Origin: an uncultured Christensenella sp.
GTDB lineage: Bacteria; Bacillota; Clostridia; Christensenellales; Borkfalkiaceae
Assembly (NCBI GenBank): GCA_910578195.1
Contig: CAJTOY010000001.1
Span: forward strand, 416,067 to 480,066
Reading direction: 5' to 3'
DNA: 64,000 nucleotides
The position numbers were made by a program, and so were the translations under genes. This document shows positions 25,601 to 34,427 of this stretch, one piece after another (position 1 is the first letter of the stretch; each line of letters begins with the position of its first letter). The notes beneath the pieces were generated by a model. That model was not told the DNA's origin. It saw only the letters and a program-made list of their open reading frames with translations, and searched no databases.

Positions 25601-27565
25601 GACGCTTTTTTCGTTACCGTAACCTATAACGACGTCGAACACGGTTTCTATTGCGGTTTCGTCATAATCACCGTCAAGCTTATAAACCAGACGATTATCC
25701 GCGTCAAGCGTTACCGCTTCACCTTTCGAGGTAACGGTGTAAACGAGATTTTCAATTCCGTTGCTTTCAATATTTTCTGTGAAGTCTATTGTCAGCTCGT
25801 CCTTATTTTCACATGTGTAAATATCCACAAAATGCGTTAACTGCGGCTGCTTGACAGTGGGTTGAAGCTCGCATTTTACTTGCATCGTCAGCGTAACCGT
25901 AAGCTTGCTTTCGCCCTTGTATTTAACGGTTATAATTACGTTGACATCAACGTCCACTTCCGTTTCGCCTGCGGTAACAGTGAATTTACCGTTCTCTATT
26001 TCGCCGACTGTTATAAGCGCATTATCGGAAGTTATTTCATATGTGATTTCCGAAAGATTTTTCGAATCGATATAATCGGAAATTGTCAGATTTTTCGAAA
26101 ATCCCGTAAGAACTGGAATATTTTTAACTGCGCCGCCGACTTCTTCGGGAGTACGCAAAGTAAGATTTGCGAAAGCGCTTTCGATAGCGGTTTTTGCGCT
26201 ATCCGCATCTGCCTGCGTCGCATAAACGTCATTAAGAATTGCTTTCGCCGCTTCTACTTTTTCGGTATAAGCGTTAAAGCTCTCTTCGGTGTAATCGCCT
26301 TGCGCTGTTAAAGCGTTGTCGACAGCGGTTTTCAGCGCCGTTTTATCGGCAAGCTGATTTTCGGCGGTATATGCGTTTTCGGGAAGCCCGTTTTCGTCTG
26401 CGTAGTACGTCACCAGCTCGTCGAAGTTGAAGAATCCGAATCCGTTTTCGGCATTGTCGTGAAGCACGATTTTTAACGTTTCGCCCTCATACGCGCTAAG
26501 GTCTGCCACATACGTTACGAGATTGCACGCAAACTGCGTTTTGCCTATCTCTTCCATTTGCCAGTTGCCGACATCCTCGAACTTAGTATTGCGCCAGATT
26601 GCAAGCACCGTGCCGTCCGCCTTTTCAAGCGTTATATAGCAATCTTTATTGCCCGCCGCGCCCAGCATGAAAGATATCTTGTTTATTCCGCCGACCACAA
26701 ACTCAGACGACGCAAGCGTTCCTTTTCCACCCTCTTTATTAGCTCCTGAAAAATATTTTCCTACGTTGAAGATAGGGAAGTTTTGCTCCCAGAAAGTATT
26801 TTTCTCGGTTATTTCGCCTATTTCGCCTTCCATTGTCCAGCCTTCAAGTCCGTTGTCAAAGTTGCCGTTTACAACCTTGTATTGTGCGTTCAAGTCGGGT
26901 TCTTCGCGCGTATCGGTAACTTTTATATTCAACTTAAACTCTACCGTTTTGGCTGCGGCTGAAGGAGTTTCGCTATCCGTGTAAGAGGCGACTAACGTCA
27001 ACTGTTTTTCGACGGGTTCTCCGTAAGAGACCGTAAGTTTGTTGCCTTCTATGGTAACCTTGTCGTCCTCTTCTTTCAATGAGAAGGTATAGATGAACGT
27101 GTTCGAGCCGGTTTTGGGCGAAAGGGTAACAGATTTGCTGTTGACGTTCACCAAATCATACTCTATATTCACGTCCTTAAATTCGGGCGCGGGCTTCTCC
27201 TCAGGTTGTTGTTTTTCGTTTACGGTAACCGCAAAGTTTATGGAAATTTCGTCGGCGCTTGCCGTAACGGTTGCATTTCCCTTTGAAACCGCCGTCACCG
27301 TTGCCGTGTTACCGTCAACCGTTGCCGTTGCTATACTGTCGTCCGAAGAATAAACCGTATAAGCAAATTCGGTACCCTCTATCGAAATGTACTCCGATAA
27401 ATCAATATTTTGACTTTCGCCCTCGGTAATCGTCAAAGCGATACCGTCCTTGATTTTTTCGGGTTTTTTCGTTTCGTCGTCATCTTTCTGATGATTGCAC
27501 GCCGCGCATATAACAACGATGCTGCTAACCAATACAGAGAATAACGTCACTAAAAATTTTTTCAT
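22637..27565 (-). CDS. Large multimodular lipoprotein with five putative fructan-binding modules
   Basis: 1642 residues. The signal peptide ends near Cys23 (ICAAC), a likely lipobox. A BIG2-like immunoglobulin domain (about 40-115) and linker domains are followed by five copies of a module that starts NG.F..GL.GW and ends in F.FDE.VTYY, at about residues 233, 672, 1112, 1293 and 1472. Two FIVAR-type helical domains follow modules 1 and 2 (about 395-480 and 835-920). No catalytic motif is seen, so it probably binds polysaccharide at the cell surface for the GH32 enzymes. GGGAGG precedes the ATG. Confidence 0.8.
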   Translation of the reverse strand: MKKFLVTLFSVLVSSIVVICAACNHQKDDDETKKPEKIKDGIALTITEGESQNIDLSEYISIEGTEFAYTVYSSDDSIATATVDGNTATVTAVSKGNATVTASADEISINFAVTVNEKQQPEEKPAPEFKDVNIEYDLVNVNSKSVTLSPKTGSNTFIYTFSLKEEDDKVTIEGNKLTVSYGEPVEKQLTLVASYTDSETPSAAAKTVEFKLNIKVTDTREEPDLNAQYKVVNGNFDNGLEGWTMEGEIGEITEKNTFWEQNFPIFNVGKYFSGANKEGGKGTLASSEFVVGGINKISFMLGAAGNKDCYITLEKADGTVLAIWRNTKFEDVGNWQMEEIGKTQFACNLVTYVADLSAYEGETLKIVLHDNAENGFGFFNFDELVTYYADENGLPENAYTAENQLADKTALKTAVDNALTAQGDYTEESFNAYTEKVEAAKAILNDVYATQADADSAKTAIESAFANLTLRTPEEVGGAVKNIPVLTGFSKNLTISDYIDSKNLSEITYEITSDNALITVGEIENGKFTVTAGETEVDVDVNVIITVKYKGESKLTVTLTMQVKCELQPTVKQPQLTHFVDIYTCENKDELTIDFTENIESNGIENLVYTVTSKGEAVTLDADNRLVYKLDGDYDETAIETVFDVVIGYGNEKSVGYTYTLKICDTTANRAVNGNFDSGLEGWTMEGEIGEITEQSTFWEQNFPIFNVGKYFSGVNKESGKGTLASSEFVVGGINKISFMLGAAGNKDCYITLEKADGTVLAIWRNTKFEDVGNWQMEEIGKSQFACNLVTYVADLSAYEGETLKIVLHDNAINGFGFFNFDELVTYYADEAELPANAYTAENQIADKTALKAAVDNALTEQGDYTEESFNAYTAKVEAAKAILNDVYATQAEVDNAKTAIESAFAELKVRIPEEKADSEKSFRLLAGNSKELTIADYVDDKNLSNLTYEIATENEEITLSAIAEGKFTVTAGSKEVTGAKVSIVVKYNGELVLTVEIAVTVTTETAPALKEGAVEKSIDLFTENNKENIVIDFASNVENVGGLELSYSVTMDGESITLDVTSYNYYYESYTDTATEVVFAVTVSFSHNGEDKSLSYNYTLKIKDTRAYRITNGGFDNGLDGWILSNPDLGGVNSNETYWNENIPFNNDGNFFNAYNFNGNAKESAMGTLTSSAFKIGGSGWITYKLGGAKNADKVFIDVIEKETGNILARYYNNAFSDDSSQTDVRGCTLLAYKADLSQFIGKTVYIRLVDNGVNDYGLFFVDSFVTYYPEAPESELTVAELVTERPATIYDILNGGFEKDMTGWTVLGDIGAVTSDKGYWNNGNPDNTANEYGKEGEKLFSWWSWNNGEINREGNIGTLTSNMFVLKAGKYVSFKFGGGGNRNVFMELVNAENGSIIAIFRNDNIEGGKLKSYSYQLDGLTKDTLCYFRVVDNAIKVWGCFTADDFRVNLDSAPEGSANAVNHINEYLSVENGSFETGNLDGWTKIGEIGEVVENEIPEDWYQTNETTKDGKYLFTFHYNNGSENVNVEGNTGIVRSSAFILRKNGIISFRFGAAHNSEVYIKVYATGGRCLATFRNNAYTQNTVMVHYYYQFDNTEELSCYFEVVDNATKDYGCIVMDDFRANLDSVPEGAVLGSDKIK
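24870..26890. repeat. Internal duplication, period 1320 bp
   Basis: Blocks of about 680 bases near 24870-25570 and 26190-26890 are nearly identical, exactly 1320 bases apart (440 codons), covering one carbohydrate-binding-like module plus its FIVAR domain. The near identity points to a recent in-frame duplication within the lipoprotein gene. Confidence 0.9.
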
Positions 27566-27584
27566 TTTTTCCTCCCTAAAAATT

Positions 27585-30008
27585 TTATATCAGATTATCT
27601 GCAAGAACCGCATTTTCAGCAAGCTCGGGTTCAGATTCGTAATAGGTTATAAAGCTGTCGGCAAATATCAGCCCCCAATCTTTAACCGCATTATCGACAA
27701 TTCGGATAACAAGCTCGTCTCCTAAATAATCGGATAAATCGGCCTTGTACTGCACCATATTTGCAAGACAACTGCCTTTTAAATCGTTTATATCTATACC
27801 GTTATCTTTGAATTCGGTATTGCCGAATTTAGCCACAACATTGTTTTGGGTCTTGTCGAAAATCTCTATATAGCAAAGTTCGGTGTTTGCGCCGCCGCCC
27901 AGCTTGAACGTAATCCAACCGCTGCCGCCGAGCGTAAAACTGCCGCTTTCCAAAGTGCCCGTCTGACTTTCTTCCCCTTTCCAGCCGTTGAAGAAATATT
28001 CGCCGTCCTTGTTAAACGGAAGCCCCTCGTTCCACCAAACGCTGTCGCTTGAAATTCCGCCTATGTTGCCGTTTAACGTCCAGCCTAATAAATCGCCTGT
28101 CTCGAAGTCTCCGTTATTAACCTGATAAATGTTGTCTTTACCGAGATATTCGAGTGTAAGCAAATCATTTGCGGTTATAGCTTTTTTAGGAACTGACTTT
28201 TCGGATTGGTAATAAGTGATAAAGCTGTCGGCAACCAAAAGCCCCCAATTATCCGTTGCGTTATCGGTAAGTTTCAGTTTTACCGTTCTGCCGATAAATT
28301 CGGAGAGGTCCGCTTTATACAAATTCATCGAGCCTTCGTTAAACGCGCTGTTATAATAACGCGTGAGCTCTTCGCCCGTTGCCGCGTCTATGACCGAAAG
28401 ATAGCAAAGCTTCGAATTTTTTCCGCCGCCCAGCATATAAGTTATCCAGCCCGAGCCGCCGACTTCGAATTCCGAACTCGTCAATGTTCCCGTATTGCCT
28501 TCAAGCTTCTGTCCGTCGTGTTCAAAACCCGTAAACAGATAATTGCCTTTTTTGTTATAAGGTCTGTCAAGCCACCAGCTTTCGCTTACGACTCTTCCTA
28601 TATTGCCCGTTATATCCCAGTCTGTTAAGTCGCCCGTTTCAAAACCGCCGTTCTTGACCTGATATATACTGTCGGGCATAATATCGGCTTCGTTATCGTT
28701 GACAGCCGCATAAGATTCCTTGTCATACCACACGGGCTTTTCTTCCCAATACGTCTTTACGCTGTCCAGAGTTATGCAACCAAGTTCGTCGCCCGAATTA
28801 TTCTTATCTACGACCTCGATATACATCGTCTGTCCCAGATATTTGGAAAAATCCGCGTAGTACTGCACCATATTCAAAAGACGCATACCGTTTGCAACGA
28901 ACGGAAACTGGAAATTCCAATATTTAAAGTTGGAAAATCTTGCGACTTCTATATCGTTGCCCGTATTTTTCAACATAAATCTGAGATACGTTTTACTGTT
29001 GTCGGAACAACCGCCCAGCTTCCAGCTTATATATCCCGAACCGCCGAGGACAAATTCAGACGAACGCATTACCCCCGTCGCCGACGGACGGTATTTTCCG
29101 TAGTGAAAATCGCCGTCGCGGGAATATGTGATATTTTCGTTCCACCAAACGCTTTCGGAATTGACTCCGTCATGAGAAAATGCGTCGCCTTCGACTATCG
29201 TCCAACCGGCAAGCGAACCCGTTTCGAAACCGCCGTTCTTTATTTCATACTGCGAAGGCGCGTCCGTATCCGAAACGTAATCGCGCACTTTCGTGAAGAA
29301 TTCGCCCTCTTGCTGGGCGTCAGCGTATTCGCCTACTCTGATATCGTCCACGGCGAAATAACCGTAATAATAGCTTTCGTCGTTATCGACTATGCGGATA
29401 TATACCCTTTCGCCCGCATAAGCGGATAAATCCAGTGTGTATGCGCTGAAATTATCGGTATTGTATACTCCCGCGGCGTATTTGTCGGGATTGACGTAAT
29501 CTTCCGTATGCTCGATAAAATATTCGTTTGTCTGCTTTGCAAGAAGTTTGTCGTCCGACGAACGGTATATTCCCACGAAGCACAGCTTTTCTTTACTCTT
29601 TAATGCGGCATTTTCGCCCTTCCCTATCGTGAGCGCACCGCCGGCAAGCTTCATGCTGACCATGCCGTCCTCGGGAAGCACAAACTCGGTGGAACGTATC
29701 GCGCCGGTACGCGCGCCCGAATAAGCGCCGTCAAAGCCTTTTCCGCTGAGATACCAGTTCCCCGTTGCGTTGACGGGCAGTTGATTATGGTTGGCGTCGT
29801 TTTCATAGGTGAAAGTTCTGTCGGACATAACGCAATTGTCGTCGAACGCATTGCCGTATTCCACAGTCCAGCCGCTTAAATCCGCGCTTTCGAAGCCGCC
29901 GTTGACGGGACCTGCGGGAACTTCGCGCGGCGTGCTTGCACAAGCCGTACCTGCAACCGCAGCGCCAAAACATAATAAACTCAGCAAAGTTATAAGTGTT
30001 TTTCGCAT
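27585..30008 (-). CDS. Lipoprotein with four putative fructan-binding modules
   Basis: 807 residues. Signal peptide with a lipobox-like GTAC near residue 23. Four modules starting NGGFE or NGDFE...W are at about residues 36, 258, 451 and 629. Typical internal motifs are GGSGWITFKLGGG and YKADLS.Y.G followed by IRIVDNA. It is built almost wholly of the module shared with the 1642-residue neighbour, has no catalytic motif and lies between that gene and a secreted GH32. It is therefore proposed as a surface glycan-binding protein. GGGGGG-type site before the ATG. Confidence 0.8.
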   Translation of the reverse strand: MRKTLITLLSLLCFGAAVAGTACASTPREVPAGPVNGGFESADLSGWTVEYGNAFDDNCVMSDRTFTYENDANHNQLPVNATGNWYLSGKGFDGAYSGARTGAIRSTEFVLPEDGMVSMKLAGGALTIGKGENAALKSKEKLCFVGIYRSSDDKLLAKQTNEYFIEHTEDYVNPDKYAAGVYNTDNFSAYTLDLSAYAGERVYIRIVDNDESYYYGYFAVDDIRVGEYADAQQEGEFFTKVRDYVSDTDAPSQYEIKNGGFETGSLAGWTIVEGDAFSHDGVNSESVWWNENITYSRDGDFHYGKYRPSATGVMRSSEFVLGGSGYISWKLGGCSDNSKTYLRFMLKNTGNDIEVARFSNFKYWNFQFPFVANGMRLLNMVQYYADFSKYLGQTMYIEVVDKNNSGDELGCITLDSVKTYWEEKPVWYDKESYAAVNDNEADIMPDSIYQVKNGGFETGDLTDWDITGNIGRVVSESWWLDRPYNKKGNYLFTGFEHDGQKLEGNTGTLTSSEFEVGGSGWITYMLGGGKNSKLCYLSVIDAATGEELTRYYNSAFNEGSMNLYKADLSEFIGRTVKLKLTDNATDNWGLLVADSFITYYQSEKSVPKKAITANDLLTLEYLGKDNIYQVNNGDFETGDLLGWTLNGNIGGISSDSVWWNEGLPFNKDGEYFFNGWKGEESQTGTLESGSFTLGGSGWITFKLGGGANTELCYIEIFDKTQNNVVAKFGNTEFKDNGIDINDLKGSCLANMVQYKADLSDYLGDELVIRIVDNAVKDWGLIFADSFITYYESEPELAENAVLADNLI

Positions 30009-30018
30009 ATTGCCCCCC

Positions 30019-32508
30019 TTAATCCCCTAAATTTCCGACATTGCCGTAATATGGCGGCGTTACCGTTTCCGAGTACGCGCTGCCCATTCGGTAAACTTCA
30101 AACGAGGTAAAACGTATTCCCGAATTGTTGTCGAATACTCTTAAATAATCCGAGTCGCCGTATTTTGGATAAACTCTTGTGGTAAAACTCATTACTCCGT
30201 TTACATACACTTCAAGCATCGAGCGGTCCAGAAGAATTATTACGCTGAATTCGCGCGATGTGTTTTTCCAGGTATGGCTCGGAGTTTTTGAAACGTAATC
30301 CAAAAGGGAAGCCTTATTTCTCTCTATATATACTCCTTTTTCTGAAAAGCAAATATCCGTGCGCTCGGTCATAGTATCCACTGTATTGGGATTGTAGCGG
30401 ACGCTTATTCCGCCCGAATAAACTTCTGCGTTCGGTTCAAGCGTAAACGTTGCCCTTATTTCCAGCAAATCGCCCCGTATAGACGATATTTCCGAATTGA
30501 GCGCGTCCGCCGTTTTACCGTCGCCCGAATAGCTGTAAAGGGTTTCTTCTCTTACGCTTTCCAGCTCCTTTATGGGTTCGCGGATAACTTCGTTTCCGTT
30601 GTCCGCAAGCCACAGTTCGAGCGGAATTGCAAAGTTATGCGCCCAACCGGCGTCGTAATTTTGCGCCGTGCCCGCGTCCTTACCTTGCGCTATGGCGTAA
30701 ATAACCGTTCTGCCTTGCTCGTATGCGGTTTTACCGGCGGCAATATCTTCTTCCGTAAGGAAGCAGAAACCGTTCTGACCCGTGTAGACTCCGCGCCCCA
30801 TATCAAACAAGCGGGGCTTATGGTCGTCGGGAATGAAACGGCAGGTTTCTTTGTCAAACGTACCTATCCAGTAATAGCACTCCACGACGTATCCGTCCAC
30901 AGTGTATTGAGGACAGTCGAAAAGTATATATTTCGTCTTTGAACCGTCCTTTGTTGAAATGGGAAGCATTACAACACATTCCCAGTGCGCGCCTTGTTCG
31001 GGATAAAGTCCGTAATCGCACTCGTACAGATAGCCTCTGTATTCCCACTCGCGCATATCGGCGGACGTATACACGTTTGCAGACCCGCCTTTGCCCGGAA
31101 TTGACGTGGAAACCATCATATAATATGTGCCGTCGTCGTACCATACGAAGGGGTCGCGGAACTGGTCGCGTTCGCCCTGCGAGTCGTCGGAGGGCTGAGT
31201 AATCACAACTTTATCTTCTACAATCCACTCTGTAAGATACGGGTCGTCGGGGTTTGCCGCATGGGCAAACGCCACATTCTGACCGCTCCACGAGCTCGTG
31301 TTGGTTCCCGCCGTTATTACAAGCCACGGCGTGCCGTCGGGACCGATACAAGCGCCGCCCGTCCATACGCCTTCGGGGCATATGCCCGCCGTAGGAACGA
31401 CGGCGTCCTTAACGTATTCCCAATGAATCATATCGTCGCTGACTATATGTCCCCAGCGTATTTGCGACCAATACGGTCCCGCGGGGTTATGCTGGTAAAA
31501 CACATGGTATTTGCCCTTGTAATAAAACGGCGAATGAGGTTCGTTCATCCAAACCGCGGGAGGCAATCCGTGATATTGCGGGCGGTATCTGTCGCCCTCG
31601 TAAACGGAGCTGTCAAGCGCAATATCCTTCCAGTCGAGCGCGGGATGCCCTTCAACTGCGTCGGTATCCGAATATATTTCTTTTATCTCTTTGGGTGAAA
31701 GCGAAGTATCGTAAACGTTAACTTCGTCCAGCAGTCCGCTTACAAGCTGACGGCTTATGCCGAATTCTTGTACGGGGTTTGTAAACCTGCCGATATATAA
31801 AGGGTCTTCCGAAGCGACTATACGGGTTTCCGCAAGCTCGGGAATAATAGACTCGTAAGAAGGCACGCCGTTATAAAACAGACCTATGTATCCGGTTTTG
31901 CTGTCGAAGCTGACGGCTATGTGCGACCATTGGTACAGAGGGAGCGTGTTTACGGGGTCATAAAAAGCCCAAACGTAATCTTCGTCGGTTTCATTGTTGT
32001 GCAAAGCAAGCTGAATTCCCCAAAGTCCCAGTCTGCCGTAACCCAAAAGAAAACCTTCGCCCGCCTCCACGTTGCCTTTATTCATTACGGAAGTTAGTCT
32101 GGGATTGCCCGCCGCGTCCGAAACATCGCCGTAATTGGGAAGATTTTCAAACACCCTCGGAGCTACCCACGCCGAAAGCGTAATTGCCGAAGCGGGAGTT
32201 TTGAAATCTTTATTGGTTATGCTGTTTGAAAAGCCGTCCATATACAGCGCTTTTCCTTTTACGCCGGTTTTCCTTAAAGGGTCTGACGGCGCTTTGAAAA
32301 TTTTGTCTGCGTTTTCCTCATTGAAAACGTAATTGATTTTATATTCTTTATTGCTTACGGCGTCTTTCGTCATGCTTCCGCTTTCTTCTTCGAATGAATA
32401 AGATAAAACCAGATTGTCGGCTTTTTCGGAATTTTTACAAGCGGTAGCCATTCCCAAACTGCTCAGGCACAACGCCGTAACGACTGCTATTGCTTTTTTG
32501 AATTTCAT
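30019..32508 (-). CDS. Surface lipoprotein GH32 with N-terminal LamG-like domain
   Basis: 829 residues from the ATG at 32508, chosen for its GAGGT site and for a proper signal (MKFKKAIAVV...ATAC lipobox). A concanavalin/LamG-like domain (about 35-240) precedes the GH32 domain. The nucleophile motif reads WMNEPHS rather than WMNDPNG, so Glu replaces the usual Asp; FRDPFVW and HWECVVM are present. A beta-sandwich follows. It should cut fructan outside the cell. The motif variant suggests a distinct GH32 subgroup; whether it is active cannot be told here. Confidence 0.88.
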   Translation of the reverse strand: MKFKKAIAVVTALCLSSLGMATACKNSEKADNLVLSYSFEEESGSMTKDAVSNKEYKINYVFNEENADKIFKAPSDPLRKTGVKGKALYMDGFSNSITNKDFKTPASAITLSAWVAPRVFENLPNYGDVSDAAGNPRLTSVMNKGNVEAGEGFLLGYGRLGLWGIQLALHNNETDEDYVWAFYDPVNTLPLYQWSHIAVSFDSKTGYIGLFYNGVPSYESIIPELAETRIVASEDPLYIGRFTNPVQEFGISRQLVSGLLDEVNVYDTSLSPKEIKEIYSDTDAVEGHPALDWKDIALDSSVYEGDRYRPQYHGLPPAVWMNEPHSPFYYKGKYHVFYQHNPAGPYWSQIRWGHIVSDDMIHWEYVKDAVVPTAGICPEGVWTGGACIGPDGTPWLVITAGTNTSSWSGQNVAFAHAANPDDPYLTEWIVEDKVVITQPSDDSQGERDQFRDPFVWYDDGTYYMMVSTSIPGKGGSANVYTSADMREWEYRGYLYECDYGLYPEQGAHWECVVMLPISTKDGSKTKYILFDCPQYTVDGYVVECYYWIGTFDKETCRFIPDDHKPRLFDMGRGVYTGQNGFCFLTEEDIAAGKTAYEQGRTVIYAIAQGKDAGTAQNYDAGWAHNFAIPLELWLADNGNEVIREPIKELESVREETLYSYSGDGKTADALNSEISSIRGDLLEIRATFTLEPNAEVYSGGISVRYNPNTVDTMTERTDICFSEKGVYIERNKASLLDYVSKTPSHTWKNTSREFSVIILLDRSMLEVYVNGVMSFTTRVYPKYGDSDYLRVFDNNSGIRFTSFEVYRMGSAYSETVTPPYYGNVGNLGD

Positions 32509-32515
32509 ATTAACC

Positions 32516-33442
32516 TCACATTTTAAGTCCCGCAGAACCGAAACCCTGAACAATGTATTTTTGCGCCGCAACGTAAATAATGAATATGGGTATACTCGTA
32601 ATTACAAGCGAAGCCATTATTTCGCCCGTCGTGATGCCCTCCATGCTTTGAATTGTAGTCAAAGCGGCTTGTATGGGCATTAAGGGCCACTCCCCCTCGC
32701 TTGCCTGAGGCAAAATCATTGACGGCCAGAGATAGTCGTTCCAAACTCCTATAAAGCAGAACACCGCAACGGTTGCGACAATTGGCTTTGAAAGCGGGAG
32801 TATAACTTTAAAGAAAATACCTAACGTACTCGACCCGTCCATGCGCGCCGCCTCCTCGTATTCCTTGGGGATACTCTGAAAAAACTGCATGAACAGAAAA
32901 ATATTGAATATGCTTATAGCCGACGGAAGTATTATGCCGAGTATCGATGCGGTTTGTTTGAGCCCGAGCATTATTTTAACTATCGAATACAAAGGTATTA
33001 TAGAGGTTTCCACGGGTACGATAATCAAAAAGATTATCAGCGCTGAAAACAGTCTTTTACCGGGGAAGTTCATTTTCGCCATAACGTATCCGGCTAAACC
33101 GTTCACGAGCACGTTAAGAACTATTACTATTACCGCATACAAAAAGCTGTTTAACGCGTATTTCCATATACTGTAATTCGTTAAAACACTTCCGTAGTTA
33201 TCGAACATTGTGCCGAGATGCGCAAAATCGGGCAGAAACATCGCAAGACTGCCTGCGCTTTCCGCATACGCGGACTCGCTTTTTGTCGAAGTTGCAAGCA
33301 TGTAAATTATAGGAAACAAAAATAACAGCGAAAGAACTATACCGCATAAGTAGTAAATAACTTCTTTGGTTATCCTTTTTCCCGTCATGCGATTGTTTAA
33401 CGGGATTGTCTTACCGTCTACCGTCAATGTCTTTTCTTTCAT
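32516..33442 (-). CDS. Sugar ABC transporter permease (MalG type)
   Basis: 308 residues, six membrane segments after an N-terminal cytoplasmic stretch. The EAA loop that contacts the ATPase reads EYEEAARMDGSS. It belongs to the CUT1 family importing oligosaccharides. It lies 1 base after the partner permease and before the lipoprotein GH32 gene, so its likely substrates are fructo-oligosaccharides. Site AGGGAG before the ATG. Confidence 0.93.
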   Translation of the reverse strand: MKEKTLTVDGKTIPLNNRMTGKRITKEVIYYLCGIVLSLLFLFPIIYMLATSTKSESAYAESAGSLAMFLPDFAHLGTMFDNYGSVLTNYSIWKYALNSFLYAVIVIVLNVLVNGLAGYVMAKMNFPGKRLFSALIIFLIIVPVETSIIPLYSIVKIMLGLKQTASILGIILPSAISIFNIFLFMQFFQSIPKEYEEAARMDGSSTLGIFFKVILPLSKPIVATVAVFCFIGVWNDYLWPSMILPQASEGEWPLMPIQAALTTIQSMEGITTGEIMASLVITSIPIFIIYVAAQKYIVQGFGSAGLKM

Positions 33443-33443
33443 T

Positions 33444-34415
33444 TTATTTCTCCCTGAACGCCCGACGCTGAATTAACGTAATGGTTCCTATGACGATAGT
33501 CATAATGAGCGCTACCGCCGAAGAATAACCGACCCAGCGATATGTGTAGCCTTGCGTATACATATAATAGCTTAAAGTCACGGTATGGTCCTGATAGCCC
33601 GTCATTAACATAGGCTGCGTCATAATTCTGCACGCACCGATAAATACCGTAATTATTATGTATACGAAAGTCGAACGCAGTCCCGGCCAAGTTACGGTTT
33701 TAAATTTTTGCCATGCGTTTGCTCCGTCGAGAGACGCCGCTTCGTATAAATCGTTGCGTATATTCGATAAGCCCGACGTGAATATAAGCATCTGAAAACC
33801 GCAACCCTGCCATGCGCTTAAAATTATAATGCAAAGCATTGCCGTTTTCGGGTCGCGCAGCCAGTCGTGCGGCTCCGCCCCGAACAGACCTAAAAACGAG
33901 TTCAGAAGTCCCGTTTCGGAAGGCGAGAGAATTTGCAGCCACAAAAACGAAGTTACGCTCAGCGATATTACAACGGGCGCAAAAAAGCAAACCTTAAATA
34001 TTTTTACTCCGCGGACTTTTCTGTTTGTAAACAGCGCAAGCCCCAACGCCATGCATATCTGCAAGGGCACTACGCCTACCACGAAAATAAGTGTATTTAT
34101 TATTGCGTGATATAAAGTTCCTTTTTCGCCTATTTCCTTGAAAACGTTTGCAAAGTTATCTAAGCCGATAAAATTTATATCGTTCGGCGTCAACAGATAA
34201 TAATCGGTAAACGCATAACCGAGCGAGTATAAAATAGGCAACAATATAAACAGAAATGCCAGCAGCACCGCGGGCAACAGCATTAAATATGCTGTTGCCG
34301 ACGAACGTATACGGTACTTTTGGTTTTTCTTTTTTGCCCTGACTATATCCCATACCGCAAGCCCTGCAAAGCCGGCGGCGAATATTGCCAGAATTATGAG
34401 AGTAGACCCCGTCAT
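33444..34415 (-). CDS. Sugar ABC transporter permease (MalF type)
   Basis: 323 residues, one short N-terminal helix plus six membrane segments; EAA loop DLYEAASLDGAN. CUT1-family partner of the permease encoded directly downstream. The GGGGGAG site lies 8 bases before the ATG; the solute-binding protein gene ends 12 bases upstream. Confidence 0.93.
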   Translation of the reverse strand: MTGSTLIILAIFAAGFAGLAVWDIVRAKKKNQKYRIRSSATAYLMLLPAVLLAFLFILLPILYSLGYAFTDYYLLTPNDINFIGLDNFANVFKEIGEKGTLYHAIINTLIFVVGVVPLQICMALGLALFTNRKVRGVKIFKVCFFAPVVISLSVTSFLWLQILSPSETGLLNSFLGLFGAEPHDWLRDPKTAMLCIIILSAWQGCGFQMLIFTSGLSNIRNDLYEAASLDGANAWQKFKTVTWPGLRSTFVYIIITVFIGACRIMTQPMLMTGYQDHTVTLSYYMYTQGYTYRWVGYSSAVALIMTIVIGTITLIQRRAFREK

Positions 34416-34427
34416 ATTTGCTCCCCC

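Noticed and set aside
22637..30008. Catalytic domains in the two large lipoproteins
   Set aside because: No GH32, lyase or esterase motif is visible; Trp/Gly-rich repeated sandwiches fit binding modules better.
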